Source of the DNA: Arcuatula senhousia
Lineage: Eukaryota; Mollusca; Bivalvia; Mytilida; Mytilidae
Direction: 5' to 3'
DNA: 64,000 nt
NCBI GenBank assembly: GCA_963971305.1
Contig: OZ020308.1
Coordinates: forward strand, 17,331,092-17,395,091
The notes under the pieces were generated by a model. The model made no database searches and was not told where the DNA came from. It worked only from the letters and a program-made list of their open reading frames with translations. Positions 42,401-48,608 of this stretch are shown piece by piece (the stretch's first letter is position 1; each line of letters opens with the position of its first letter). The translations under genes and the position numbers were made by a program.

Positions 42401-44633
42401 CTTTTATCATACATTTAGTTTTGATACCTTTAAATTTGTCCGTGTGTAACAGATGAAAACTTACAAGCCATATCTTGACAAGGGGATTTTTTTTGCCATA
42501 TCAAACCATCACGTGAACAAAAGTGGGCAAATATGGCCATATCAAGACATCGCGTGCACAAAAGTGGGCTTATATGCCATATCAAGGTCTAGAGCCTCAC
42601 TTTAAAATTTGATGTCACAGTATATAAATAGTCTATTTGTATCTTTGTTTGTTTGCTGAAAATGTATGATAAAAAAATTATGACACACAGCAGTGTTCTC
42701 CCTGAAAAATTGCAATAGCACTGTGGTGAACATGTCAAGACTGCAATTGTTGAAAATTATAGCACTGTGGCTCTAATGCAATTTTATTATAAATTCTGAA
42801 ATTATAGCACTGTGGCAAAAATTAAAGCAGAGGAGAACACTGCAGAGTTTTCCATGTCAGGTCCTATATCATTCCTCGACCAATATTTGTAATTTGGGAG
42901 TCTCGGAATGATATGGGACTTGACATGGAAAACCCTGTGTAATAATCTATATATATTTATACATGTAATTCTGGTAATATTTAAACTAAACATCTGCTCG
43001 TGAAAAAAATGGCTCAATTAATTTTCATTTAAAACAAGAAGTAGGTAAGCAACTAACCTGAAATCAAAATTATCAAAGCCCACACTATGGGACCCAATGC
43101 TAATGCAACATACCAAATATCAAGAGGCTGCTTTAATTAGTTGCTAAGAATCTGTTACAAAAATTACTTCGCTGTCTGCCTGCCACCGGCCATTCACTAT
43201 TTTGCAACCCTAATTTTTCACTCCATGATATCTTGCCAAAAATGGAAATCCAAATTTAACAGTCTACATGTATGTATTGAAACTTACTTAACTATTACCA
43301 GACATACATGTATGGGAGGGCAGATAAGAAAGGTTGTTTGGACCTTTAGTCCTTTACAATGCAAGTACCTATAGCTAACAACTTAAAAGAAGCATTTTGT
43401 CCAACATCTAATAACCCATTCAAAACCTGTGGTGCCATACTTTTTTAAGTGTGTATAAAAGAGAGCTATTTTTTCTAATTGTACTACTACAGTGCAATGA
43501 AAATTTTGTTGCTATTATGAATTAGATAGTGATCATGAAAGTTTATCAAGTTTATACTGATTATATGTTAACAATGAACAAATTAAAAATATACATACCC
43601 CTTTTTTATATCTAAGACTAGAACTTCTCTTCAAGGTTCCTCCTTTCACCATATCATCTTGTATCTCAACCTGTCCACCATCGACTGCGGGTCTGACACT
43701 CAGCTCAATAAGTTCTGGGATTGGCTGTACACAAATCTTCATTGTATCATCTGATTTCTGTATCAGCTCTACGACTTCTTCCCTTGTCATGTTCTGGACA
43801 TTTATTCCGTTGATCTCTACCAGACGGTCCCCAGGTATAAGTCCTGTCTGAGGGGCTTTTGGGCCACTTCCTGGTTCGGCAAATATAACATAATGTTTTG
43901 TTTCTTGGCTTGCATTGCCTCCTTTTTCAGTTATTATACCTTTTCTCAAGCTAAACCCAAAGCCCCCTGTTGGTTGTCTTTGTACTGTTAATTCTCTGAT
44001 TCTAGGCGGTTTAGGAGGGACTATATCTGGTAATATTAGTTTGGCCTTGAAAGACTTTTCTTGGGAAGATTCAACAGATTTTGTTGGTGACAGTTGAGGG
44101 TCTGGAGAAGCATTACTGTTTGAGTTAGAATGATTGACATCACCATTTTGTTCTCCAATGATATGAGCATTTAAGCAATTACTGATTGTGTTTTCGTGCA
44201 ACTTTTGTGGATCTGTAATGATAGATTGGGGGTTGCTGGTTTTTGCTTTGAGAATGCTTTTTGGTTTAGGTGCAGTAACTGGTAGATTTTTTCTAGGTTC
44301 TGGAACAGGTCTTACTGAGGGCGGTTTGGCTAATTCTTCAATACTTGGACTTTTGGGACCACCGGAACTAATACTACTATCGCTGCTGTCACGTGGTACA
44401 CCTTGCTCTTGTCCTGCATATTTACTGCTTGCACGTTTTGTTTTATCTCTGTCACTAACTCTTCGAAAGATCCCTTTCTTCACCTCATCAAGACGACTCA
44501 TTTCTTCTTGTGTCATTGATTCACGTTGCTTGTCTTTTTTCTCTTTTTCCTTCTTCTCTTTCTTATCCTTTTTCTTTTCATCTTTCTCTTTCTTCTGATC
44601 TTTGTCTTTGCTCTTGTGACCGAATCGAAACAT
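287..44633 (-). CDS. MYO18A: Unconventional myosin XVIIIa (long isoform, partial: C-terminal coiled coil lies beyond the left edge)
   Basis: Seen: 21 exons joined by GT-AG introns on the minus strand, in coordinates 44633-43599, 28322-28125, 26671-26284, 25656-25514, 25058-24958, 24393-24333, 23638-23494, 23049-22908, 22635-22519, 22197-22005, 20693-20607, 17858-17714, 17293-17131, 16812-16418, 14786-14623, 12238-12110, 9737-9594, 9215-9126, 7704-7585, 6807-6699 and 420-287. All phases agree and the sum is 4,203 nt (1,401 codons, no stop). Domain order is Lys/Glu-rich N terminus, PDZ (about 211-305), SH3-like segment, motor with GRSGSGKT P-loop (about 511-518), IQ-like neck and coiled coil. 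Known: MYO18A is an actin-binding, weak or non-motor myosin; in vertebrates it links Golgi membranes (via GOLPH3) and contractile bundles to actin. Inference: same role here. The exon model is by eye; no transcript was available. The gene is very certain, exact splice borders nearly so. Confidence 0.95.
743..1990 (+). mobile_element. Helentron-like family 2 element (GCGGTCGTAT ends) nested in family 1
   Basis: Begins GCTACGCTGAGCGCAGC then ATACGACCGC; ends in hairpin CGATCGCAAAAATTTTGCGG TCGTATA after a GACGACGATGAC microsatellite (about 1,917-1,945). The interior holds two about 480-bp tandem copies (about 955-1,300 and 1,435-1,785) with 'TTTGACCCC' and 'TTTTAGCCC' motifs. The host family 1 sequence resumes with GGGGCAATAACTCC. 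Confidence 0.7.
2462..5587 (+). mobile_element. Helentron-like family 1 element (inner copy, with tandem modules)
   Basis: Starts TAGAGGCTCCCAGGAGCC and ends CAGGTGAGCTAA, with ACGGACGACGG just before. The body repeats about 460-bp modules (3,790-5,520), each with GGGCAATAACTCC, 'GATTTTCTCTATCTCTTATA', CTATTTTTAG plus GCGGCCATGTTGG, and TTTCAGAGAAGA. The outer element resumes at 5,588. Confidence 0.72.
2543..3730. mobile_element. Non-autonomous Tc1/mariner-like element with TA duplication
   Basis: Terminal inverted repeats CCGTATTTTGCCGTGTATAG (continuing TGCGCA) at 2,543 and its complement ending at 3,730, flanked by TA at 2541-2542 and 3731-3732. Removing the element plus one TA restores CAAGTATACAAAG, which matches other copies of the host repeat (CAAGTATACCAAG). 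About 1.19 kb; no transposase reading frame seen. Confidence 0.85.
6699..6807 (-). CDS. MYO18A: MYO18A exon 20: coiled coil with acidic break
   Basis: 109 nt, phase 0 to 1. Reads [20 protein letters not shown] and then the acidic LNDEDADG break at the donor G|GTGAGT. Confidence 0.92.
7527..7557 (+). repeat. Solo 3' hairpin of a family 3 Helentron-like element
   Basis: ATACCCCCTTTCTTGAAATG AGGGTATAA matches the 3' hairpin of the element at 7,902-8,859. No body is recognisable beside it, so it is a probable truncated copy. Confidence 0.45.
7585..7704 (-). CDS. MYO18A: MYO18A exon 19: coiled coil
   Basis: 120 nt, phase 0 to 0, 40 residues containing [20 protein letters not shown], matching the 'LLDAETAERLRAEKE' tail signature. 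Confidence 0.93.
7902..8859 (+). mobile_element. 'Pearl'-like / Helentron-like family 3 element with five 169-bp repeats
   Basis: Begins with palindrome TGAGCTAATGCTCA and ATACCCCCGC; ends with (ACGG)n (8,776-8,813) and hairpin CCCCCCTCTTCTTCGAAGCG GGGGTATAA. Between them are five tandem units of about 169 bp, each with GTAAACAGGAAGTAG, 'GGTATACACCATATGGGA' and 'TCTCATGTAGTTGCTT'. Tandem about-160-bp cores plus ACGG repeats are the description of bivalve pearl elements. Confidence 0.8.
8866..9040 (-). repeat. Dispersed repeat family 5, minus-strand copy
   Basis: Reverse complement of the sequences at 21,048-21,240 and 43,030-43,250: shared 'AGGAAGT', CCAAATATCAAG, TAGTTGCT, ATTCA and a CCGG-containing end 'ATAACC'. 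It abuts the family 3 element. Confidence 0.6.
9126..9215 (-). CDS. MYO18A: MYO18A exon 18: coiled coil
   Basis: 90 nt, phase 0 to 0, 30 residues of charged heptad sequence ([20 protein letters not shown]...). Confidence 0.9.
9594..9737 (-). CDS. MYO18A: MYO18A exon 17: neck-tail junction
   Basis: 144 nt, phase 0 to 0. Reads [20 protein letters not shown] and [10 protein letters not shown], the conserved 'W.WW.LF..V.P.L' junction of class II/XVIII myosins. Confidence 0.96.
10413..11904 (+). mobile_element. Helentron-like family 1 element
   Basis: ACAAGAGGCTCCCAGGAGCC start, CACCTG, repeated modules with GGGCAATAACTCC and GCGGCCATGTTTTACGA, then GGACGACGG repeats, hairpin GACCCTTCGGGTC and CAGGTGAGCTAA end. 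Lies in the intron between exons 17 and 16. Confidence 0.8.
12110..12238 (-). CDS. MYO18A: MYO18A exon 16: end of motor and IQ-like motif
   Basis: 129 nt, phase 0 to 0. Reads [20 protein letters not shown] then [16 protein letters not shown], an IQ-type light-chain-binding helix. Confidence 0.95.
13670..13702 (-). repeat. Duplicate of MYO18A exon 15 3' end (first half of split copy)
   Basis: Encodes [10 protein letters not shown] a second time, identical to the end of exon 15, and is followed by a possible donor CAG|GTATTA. It joins the second half at 14,589-14,620 if the intervening 884 bp are removed. Confidence 0.75.
13703..14586. mobile_element. Insertion with TA duplication inside a duplicated exon end
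   Basis: TA at 13701-13702 and 14587-14588 flank it; without it the two sides form a second copy of 14,621-14,674. The right end reads CTGCGTCCCA and its complement TGGGACGCAG lies at 13,728-13,737, 25 bp in from the left end. It contains TGACGTCA near 13,909 and GC-rich patches, no reading frame of note. Confidence 0.55.
14623..14786 (-). CDS. MYO18A: MYO18A exon 15: converter region
   Basis: 164 nt, phase 1 to 0. Encodes [19 protein letters not shown] and [10 protein letters not shown], joined directly to VFFRAG in the next exon. The last 30 bases are duplicated downstream (see the 13,670-14,620 entries). Confidence 0.95.
15236..15410. repeat. Cluster of TTTTCGTCA motifs
   Basis: ATTTTCGTCA or close variants recur at about 15,247, 15,300, 15,333 and 15,395, with reverse-type ACGAAAAT between them, in the intron between exons 15 and 14. 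Function unknown; resembles the motif-rich ends of the insertion at 48,222. Confidence 0.45.
16418..16812 (-). CDS. MYO18A: MYO18A exon 14: actin-binding lower 50K region
   Basis: 395 nt, phase 2 to 1. Contains [20 protein letters not shown], a Lys-rich loop, [20 protein letters not shown] and [20 protein letters not shown] (SH-helix region). Confidence 0.96.
17131..17293 (-). CDS. MYO18A: MYO18A exon 13: motor
   Basis: 163 nt, phase 1 to 2. Encodes [20 protein letters not shown] and ILQDSK, matching the 'F...H..G.V.Y...GW' core of myosin heads. Confidence 0.94.
17714..17858 (-). CDS. MYO18A: MYO18A exon 12: motor relay region
   Basis: 145 nt, phase 0 to 1. Encodes [20 protein letters not shown], the conserved relay-helix segment. 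Acceptor TTGAAG lacks a long pyrimidine tract but is the one fitting phase. Confidence 0.93.
18298..18511. mobile_element. MITE-like element with TACTGTG ends
   Basis: Left end TACTGTGGCTTCATT and right end complement TACTGTGATTTCATT form imperfect terminal inverted repeats around about 185 bp. No coding capacity. Superfamily not assigned. Confidence 0.55.
20607..20693 (-). CDS. MYO18A: MYO18A exon 11: motor
   Basis: 87 nt, phase 0 to 0, 29 residues ([20 protein letters not shown]...). Weakly conserved loop; placement rests on splice sites and phase. Confidence 0.88.
21048..21240 (+). repeat. Dispersed repeat family 5 copy
   Basis: GGAAGTAGGTGAGCGACACA start, ATGGGACCCCACCCTGATGC, ATACCAAATATCAAG, TAGTTGCTGAGAA, and end GGATTTTTCACTCCGTGAAA. 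Related to 8,866-9,040 (minus) and 43,030-43,250. Confidence 0.65.
21426..21890 (+). mobile_element. Helentron-like family 1 element, short copy
   Basis: ACAAGAGGCTGCCAGGAGCC start, two short modules with 'TTTTCTCTATCTGCAATAG', GACGAC microsatellite, hairpin GGCCTTTGGCC and GGTGAGCTAA end. Intron between exons 11 and 10. Confidence 0.8.
22005..22197 (-). CDS. MYO18A: MYO18A exon 10: motor, switch II
   Basis: 193 nt, phase 2 to 0. Contains [13 protein letters not shown], where DTPGFQ stands in place of the canonical switch II DIxGFE, then [20 protein letters not shown]. The acceptor ATTATAG at 22200-22198 is the only nearby one that keeps the required phase. Confidence 0.95.
22519..22635 (-). 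CDS. MYO18A: MYO18A exon 9: motor
   Basis: 117 nt, phase 2 to 2. Encodes ALGL-type helix [20 protein letters not shown] and ends SLIN with a split Arg codon at AG|GTAAGC. Confidence 0.93.
22908..23049 (-). CDS. MYO18A: MYO18A exon 8: motor
   Basis: 142 nt, phase 1 to 2. Reads [20 protein letters not shown] followed by a Ser/Thr-rich loop ending in RGASVR. This corresponds to the 'AAxLLGxSxEEL' helix before the variable loop. Confidence 0.94.
23494..23638 (-). CDS. MYO18A: MYO18A exon 7: motor
   Basis: 145 nt, phase 0 to 1. Encodes the helical stretch [20 protein letters not shown], which is strongly conserved in MYO18A heads. Confidence 0.95.
24333..24393 (-). CDS. MYO18A: MYO18A exon 6: motor (short exon)
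   Basis: 61 nt, phase 2 to 0, reading [20 protein letters not shown] between CAACAG and AGG|GTAAGT. Its short length makes it easy to miss; the phases of both neighbours require it. Confidence 0.92.
24958..25058 (-). CDS. MYO18A: MYO18A exon 5: motor
   Basis: 101 nt, phase 0 to 2, between TTTTCAG and AG|GTAGAT. Encodes [20 protein letters not shown], the conserved myosin helix that follows the switch I strand. Confidence 0.93.
25514..25656 (-). CDS. MYO18A: MYO18A exon 4: motor, switch I region
   Basis: 143 nt, phase 1 to 0. Contains [19 protein letters not shown]; the switch-I-like NTNASRY replaces the usual NxNSSRF. It continues [15 protein letters not shown] and ends at CAA|GTAAGT. Confidence 0.95.
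26284..26671 (-). CDS. MYO18A: MYO18A exon 3: motor N terminus with P-loop
   Basis: 388 nt, phase 0 to phase 1. Reads [15 protein letters not shown], then [12 protein letters not shown] and the nucleotide-binding loop GRSGSGKT. Ordinary myosins have GESGAGKT here; the altered residues match the known MYO18A type, which has little ATPase activity. Confidence 0.96.
28125..28322 (-). CDS. MYO18A: MYO18A exon 2: SH3-like start of motor region
   Basis: Acceptor TTTTTCAG at 28325-28323, phase 0 to phase 0, 66 codons. Contains [11 protein letters not shown] and the conserved [17 protein letters not shown] segment, which in MYO18A precedes the head. This is the first exon common to all three candidate starts. 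Confidence 0.95.
28323..32814. other. Intron between alternative exon 1 (33,114) and exon 2; no gene seen
   Basis: AT-rich sequence with many stops on both strands. I find no conserved coding stretch, RNA gene or complete transposon. G-rich patches occur at 29,730-29,830. Confidence 0.6.
32815..33114 (-). CDS. MYO18A: Candidate alternative first exon of MYO18A (100 residues, Arg/Ser-rich)
   Basis: ATG at 33114 opens 100 codons ending in phase 0 at CTAGAG|GTACAT. The peptide repeats RRGS-like motifs ([34 protein letters not shown]), typical basophilic kinase sites, and ends in a short helical-looking stretch [13 protein letters not shown]. It lies between exon 1 and exon 2 and is frame-compatible with exon 2. 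Being a long open stretch in an otherwise stop-rich intron, it is more convincing than the 24-codon candidate. Product: PDZ-less isoform. Confidence 0.7.
35168..36422 (+). mobile_element. Helentron-like family 1 element carrying a family 4 insertion
   Basis: GGCTCCCAGGAGCCTGGATC start with CTCACCTGA, interrupted at about 35,345, resumed at about 35,917 with GGGGTATAACTCTTAAA, GCGGCCATGTTGG modules, and the end CCTTCGGGTCAGGTGAGCTAA (36,402-36,422). Confidence 0.72.
35346..35916 (+). mobile_element. Helentron-like family 4 element (GTCCCCCGCCGC ends)
   Basis: Starts with palindrome GCTACGCGTAGC, then GTGTCCCCCGCCGCCGC; ends ACGGACGGACGGAG, then a hairpin arm GCGTTGCGGCGGGGGAC. Interior repeats 'TATGGGATGATCA' and 'CTATCAGTGTGTAAA' twice (35,450 and 35,770). 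Confidence 0.7.
37089..37160 (-). CDS. MYO18A: Candidate alternative first exon of MYO18A (24 residues, basic)
   Basis: Minus-strand ATG at 37160 opens 24 codons without stop that end exactly in phase 0 at AGG|GTAAGA. The peptide is strongly basic ([16 protein letters not shown]...). The phase matches exon 1 and the acceptor of exon 2 at 28322. Spliced to exon 2 it would give a motor protein without KE and PDZ, as the beta-type isoform of vertebrate MYO18A lacks them. No transcript evidence. Confidence 0.55.
40869..40907 (-). CDS. Possible alternative terminal exon of MYO18A (KE-PDZ-only product)
   Basis: On the minus strand a strong polypyrimidine tract ending CAG (40910-40908) is followed by 12 codons in the phase required after exon 1 ([12 protein letters not shown]) and then TAA. 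AATAAA (40873-40868) overlaps the stop. No donor follows, so it could only be a last exon. It would give a 357-residue protein with the KE and PDZ parts and no motor. This rests only on site strength and frame; chance occurrence in a long intron is quite possible. Confidence 0.22.
   Translation of the reverse strand, partial: SRQSDLPASSLE
42505..42595 (+). repeat. Two-copy 41-bp tandem repeat
   Basis: GCCATATCAAxxCATC-CGTG-ACAAAAGTGGGC is present twice, followed by a third GCCATATCAAG start. Confidence 0.6.
42688..42845. mobile_element. Small MITE-like element with GCAGTGTTCTCC ends
   Basis: GCAGTGTTCTCCCT at the left and its near-complement AGGAGAACACTGC at the right enclose three 'ATAGCACTGTGG' motifs. 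A terminal-inverted-repeat element without coding sequence. Confidence 0.6.
42844..42936. repeat. Long hairpin (32-bp imperfect inverted repeat)
   Basis: AGGGTTTTCCATGTCAAGTC-type arms at 42,844-42,875 and 42,905-42,936 pair with few mismatches around a 29-nt loop. It directly abuts the MITE-like element. Confidence 0.7.
43030..43250 (+). repeat. Dispersed repeat family 5 copy
   Basis: AGAAGTAGGTAAGCAACTAA, ATGGGACCCAATGCTAATGC, ACCAAATATCAAGAGGCTGC and TTTTTCACTCCATGATATC correspond in order to the 21,048-21,240 copy. Confidence 0.65.
43599..44633 (-). CDS. MYO18A: MYO18A exon 1: Lys/Glu-rich region and PDZ domain
   Basis: ATG at 44633 opens 345 codons ending in phase 0 at a GTATGT donor. 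Residues 1-40 are almost all Lys, Glu, Asp (KE-rich region). Residues 60-205 are Ser/Pro-rich linker. Residues 211-305 are a PDZ domain with the ligand loop GFGFSL and the stretch [10 protein letters not shown]. The pattern VQPIPEL directly after the PDZ is a MYO18A hallmark. The ATG is chosen because it begins the conserved MFRFGHK-type start; no in-frame extension upstream looks conserved. Confidence 0.95.
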
Positions 44634-46119
44634 TTTGTTCTTGATTTCTTATAACTTAGAGATGTTTGTTAACTATATGCATTAAACAATTCGAAAGTAA
44701 TTGAGTTATATGCAGACGTCCGGAGAGAGCCTAGCCGCTCGAGAACAGGTGCGGATTTTGACAGATCTTTTTAATCAGTGTGGTTGATTTACTTATTCAA
44801 CGCTAGATTTCTTTATGTATATATCTCTTAACATTTTCTTAATGGTTAAATTATGTCATTAGCTATATTTTCCTAAGGTAAACCTATCTTCTCTTTCAAT
44901 GTTTTCTTTCCGTCCTGCAAATGGCCACTCAGTGAAATTGATTACTTCCGGTTAAATTTGGGGCATCTCAAAATGTGATTTCTTCCATTTTCTTTTAGGC
45001 AAGGACTACCAGTACGCAAAACTTGGCAGCTCATGATCAACTGGATGGAGAATCTTATCAATTTGAAACAGCGGTCATATTAAGTACATATATCTAAATA
45101 TATTTGTTTTATTATTTTGCATGAAATCTGTTCTTTTATTAGCTTTATGCATCTTATTGTCTATGTCTATGCATATGTATGTATATGCAAGTTTGCATGT
45201 GCTTATTTCATAAATGTACTGCTTGCATGTGCTTACTTATAAGTGTACTGTGTTTCTGTGAATGTCCTCTACATGTGCTTCAATGTAGTACTGTCTTCAT
45301 TATGTCATTACTATATATATACATTTGTCTGAATGTAATGTAGGTTTTAAAAAGCTCATTAATTTACTTGTTTTGTAACTCGTATCTGAGAAAATTGAAA
45401 TTGTTTCAGCTCATATCGACTTATAAATGAATATTTCTTGACTTGACCGTATTTGGTCCTTTCTTCAGCTTCTAAATTTAAAACTTTAAGTTTTTAATAC
45501 CCGTGTCCTTAAAAAAAGTTGCGTTCAAAGTCTTTTAACACAATTTGGTGAAAATCTTCAAAATTCAACAATTTTATCATATTCACCAACATTTTGTTTG
45601 TTTGATATTTTAAAGTATTCGATAGAATTATTTATTGGCGACAGGGTACTCCGTAACCAAATGTGTAAAAAACCAAGTCAAAATTGGTAGATTTAGACAA
45701 TTTTTTTTTTAAGTTGAAGAAATATCACAAATTTGATAGTGATCAATTAGGATAAGTATAATTAAAGTATACTATATTAAGACTTCTTTTAGCCCAAAAC
45801 TTTTCAAGTACATGTAATTAAAGCAAGTTTTAAATTTTGACAAAATTGGGGACCAAATATGGTACTTAGTATATCATGCCCTTTGCTGTCTTTGTTTCAA
45901 AGTTTCAACAATGGTTCATTTTCTTTATTTTAAAGCAAATGCATTTAATCATATAGACCCAAAGAGAAGAAATATTTTCCCCAAAAGGATAGGTCCACAT
46001 GGGGCATGTTACAGTATGTACGTATATTCGAGACCAGTATGTTAGATATTATATCTAATATATGATATGGAGATATACAGATATATGATTTAATGAGGAA
46101 AAACAATTATAGATATATT
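44634..46119. other. Upstream region of MYO18A; no gene seen
   Basis: Should contain the promoter of the long MYO18A transcript. The first 120 bp upstream include a GC-rich patch (about 44,715-44,755). No TATA box, RNA gene or reading frame is convincing. 46,020-46,119 is TA-rich and forms the left flank of the foldback element. Confidence 0.45.
46114..46119 (+). repeat. Left target-site duplication TATATT
   Basis: TATATT directly precedes the palindrome end AGTAGTATAG; the same six bases follow the right end. Confidence 0.7.
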
Positions 46120-46180
46120 AGTAGTATAGAGGGTTGAGATGGTTATCATTTCTCGGGAGGATTTGAGGATTAGGCGCCAT

Positions 46181-46312
46181 TGCGCATGCCTGTGACGTCA
46201 TATCCACTTCCGGTCCGCCATCTTGCTTCCGGTCGGCCATCTTGCTTCCGGTCCGCCATCTTGCTTCCGGTTCCGCCAATTTGCTTCCGGTCGGCCATCT
46301 TGCTTCCGGTGA
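46181..46312. promoter_or_regulatory. Left terminal array of ETS/YY1-like sites with CRE and NRF1-like site
   Basis: TGCGCATGCC (46,181-46,190) and TGACGTCA (46,193-46,200) precede six copies of CTTCCGG alternating with GGCCATCTTG or CCGCCATCTTG, period 19-20 bp. CCGGAAG is the ETS core and AAGATGGCGG the YY1 core. No binding data; a promoter-like reading is inference. Confidence 0.55.
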
Positions 46313-46624
46313 CGCAACATCCGGTCATTAAGGGGAGGTAATTCCGCAAAGTCACCGAACGGTAACTTAGTTATTCCTTGACCGATTCCTTTCGGGTTTG
46401 TTGCATTGTTTTTAGTAAGACAATGTCTCTTTGATGATTTTCTTTGTGGTCTTCAGTGGTCATTAGAGGCTTGACCAGTAGGTGACCATTTCCTATTTCT
46501 TATCAAAGGTGGGGTTATCGTATATCGTTGGAAAGGTCGCAAGGTGTAGTTGTCATTTTTGAGTTGTTTGAGTCGGTAGTGGTCAGTGGTCAGTCAGGGC
46601 TTGACCATTAGGTGGCCCCTTTTT

Positions 46625-47661
46625 TAGCTCACCTGGCCAAAGGCCATGTGAGCTATTGCCATCACTCGGCGTCCGTCGTCGTCGTCCGTCGTCGTCGTCG
46701 TCCGTCGTCGTCGTCGTCGTTAACTTTTCTTCAAACTTCTTCTCCTCTGAAACGGCTGAACAGAATCAAACCAAATTTGGTCTGATGGTACCTTAGGGTA
46801 TCCCCCACAGAACTGATGTGGGGATTTTTGATTGGTCGAAAAACATGGCCGCTGTTGCTAAAAATAGACCAGGGGGGTCAGACTACTGTTTTTGGCTTGT
46901 AAATCAAAAAGTATAAGAGATAGATGAAATCTGATGCCACCCTACTGCTTCAGCATTAAAAGCTCTACAAAAGTCTCCATTTGGTCCAAGTTGTCAATTG
47001 ACCCCTTATAGGGGCTACAGCCCCTTAAAGGTGAAAAATAGCGTTTTTTCCTGTTTTTGCCCTATAGTATGAAAACTTTTGCAGATAGAGAAAAGCTGTT
47101 GCTTGCTTAAATGTTCAGCTCATTTAGCTCTTCAAAAGTCTCCATAGGGTCGAAGTTGTCAGATGACCCCTTATAGGGGTTACGGCCCCTAAAATGATAT
47201 TTTTCATGTTTTTGGCCTATAGAAAGAAAACTATTGCAGATAGAGAAAAGCTGTTGCTTGCTTAAATGTTCAGCTCATTAAGCTCTACAAAAGTCTCCAT
47301 AGGGTCGAAGTTGTCAGATGACCCCTTGTAGGGGTTACGGCCCCTAAAATGATGTTTTTTTTCATGTTTTTGGCCTATAGATAGAAAATTATTGGAGATA
47401 GAGAAAAGCTGTTGCTTGCTTAAATGTTCAGCTCATTTAGCTCTACAAAAGTCTTCATAGGGTCGAAGATGTCAGATGACCCCTTATAGGGGTTACGGAC
47501 CCTGAAATAATGTTTTTTCATGTTTTTGGCCTATGGAATGAAAACTATTGCAGATAGAGAGAAGCTGTTGCTTGCTTAAATGTTCAGCTAATTTAGCTAT
47601 TCAAAATATAGGGTTGACATCAAGACCAGGTGAGCGATTTAGGCTCCTGGGAGCCTCTTGT
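46625..47661 (-). mobile_element. Helentron-like family 1 element inserted in the left foldback arm
   Basis: Reverse-oriented copy: TTAGCTCACCTGGCC with hairpin GGCCAAAGGCC, a GTCGTC microsatellite, four modules with 'GCAGATAGAGAAAAGCTG', and end CTCCTGGGAGCCTCTTGT. The right arm keeps the empty site (CCCCTTTTTCTTCTTG when reverse complemented), so the borders are exact to 1 nt and there is no target duplication, as expected for Helitron-type insertion. Confidence 0.9.
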
Positions 47662-47892
47662 CTTCTTGTTGTATACTTAGCGTGTAATATGTCATTGTAA
47701 AGCTTGTGAGGTCTAGTTTTATATTCTTTCTTTCGTGTCAATCTAAGGGAAGTAACTCTTGGTTTCTACTGTGTTTTAAGTCTTGTACTTGATACCGTTT
47801 TGTAAGGAATTTGCCGGGCTTTGTGGGGTAGTACTGGTTTGATCTTGTTTATAGGACGTTAGGGATAACAAATTGATTTTAAGTTTCGATAC

Positions 47893-47898
47893 TTTATT
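47893..47898 (-). terminator. Poly(A) signal of left-arm ORF cassette
   Basis: AATAAA on the minus strand, 20 bp after the ORF2 stop; mirrors the signal at 55,881. Confidence 0.7.
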
Positions 47899-48221
47899 TT
47901 GAACACAGTAATAGGTTTCAGTCTTCATCCTCGTCGTCTTCACTCTCCTCGTCAGGCCTGAACTGTTTTATTTTCTCATCCAGCAAGTACTTTCTCTTCT
48001 CAGTAGCGTATTTCCAAGACTCTTCATACTCATAATCTTCATCGTCCCTCAGTCGTTTTGCTGTTTGTTTGATCTTCTTGTGGAGTGGATCTCGTGCCAT
48101 TTCCATTTGCCACATAATGTTATTGACGTAGCGATTTTTTAAAGCTTCTCTATAGAGCGGGAGCAAATCCGAGTCAGCCTTTGATATTGCCTCTTTTTCG
48201 TGGTGACCTTTTTCCATGTAT

Positions 48222-48420
48222 GGGGGGGGGGGGGGAGACCATTTTCGGGACGCCGGGATCGGCCGATTTTAGCAACGGGAATTCGGGATTGCCTTGTTTA
48301 AAGATCGGGAATTCGGGATAGAAAAACATCGGGATACGGGAATATCACATTTTTAGCCACGGGAAATCGGGATTTTTATGTCGAATTATAACGGGATTGA
48401 CATAAAACTGTACATCAGGC
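48222..48420 (+). repeat. CGGGAT motif array, left end of the relic
   Basis: Degenerate CGGGAT/CGGGAATT motifs, about nine in 180 bp (from CGGGACGCCGGGATCGG to ATAACGGGATTGAC). Confidence 0.75.
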
Positions 48421-48608
48421 AGATAAAAGTGCCATTTTCATTATGCGTCAATCAGAATCGCATCCAGAAACAAAGTAGATCCAGATCAGAGTACATGTAA
48501 GATCGTGTAACTCCAAATATAAAGCGGGCCTCCTATGATCTGTATAGTGTCCTTTTTCTCAAGTTCCTGGGGATATATAAGATGTAAATATACCTAACCG
48601 AGGATCGC

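Larger units (their letters stand above)
37161..43598. other. Long intron downstream of MYO18A exon 1
   Basis: Apart from the possible terminal exon at 40,869-40,907 and the repeats listed at 42.5-43.3 kb, I see nothing gene-like: short frames only, strong A/T runs and no conserved peptide. Confidence 0.55.

Noticed and set aside
44188..44598. 136-codon plus-strand frame
   Set aside because: It is antisense to the Lys/Glu-rich part of MYO18A exon 1; the low-complexity Ser/Phe peptide is only its shadow.
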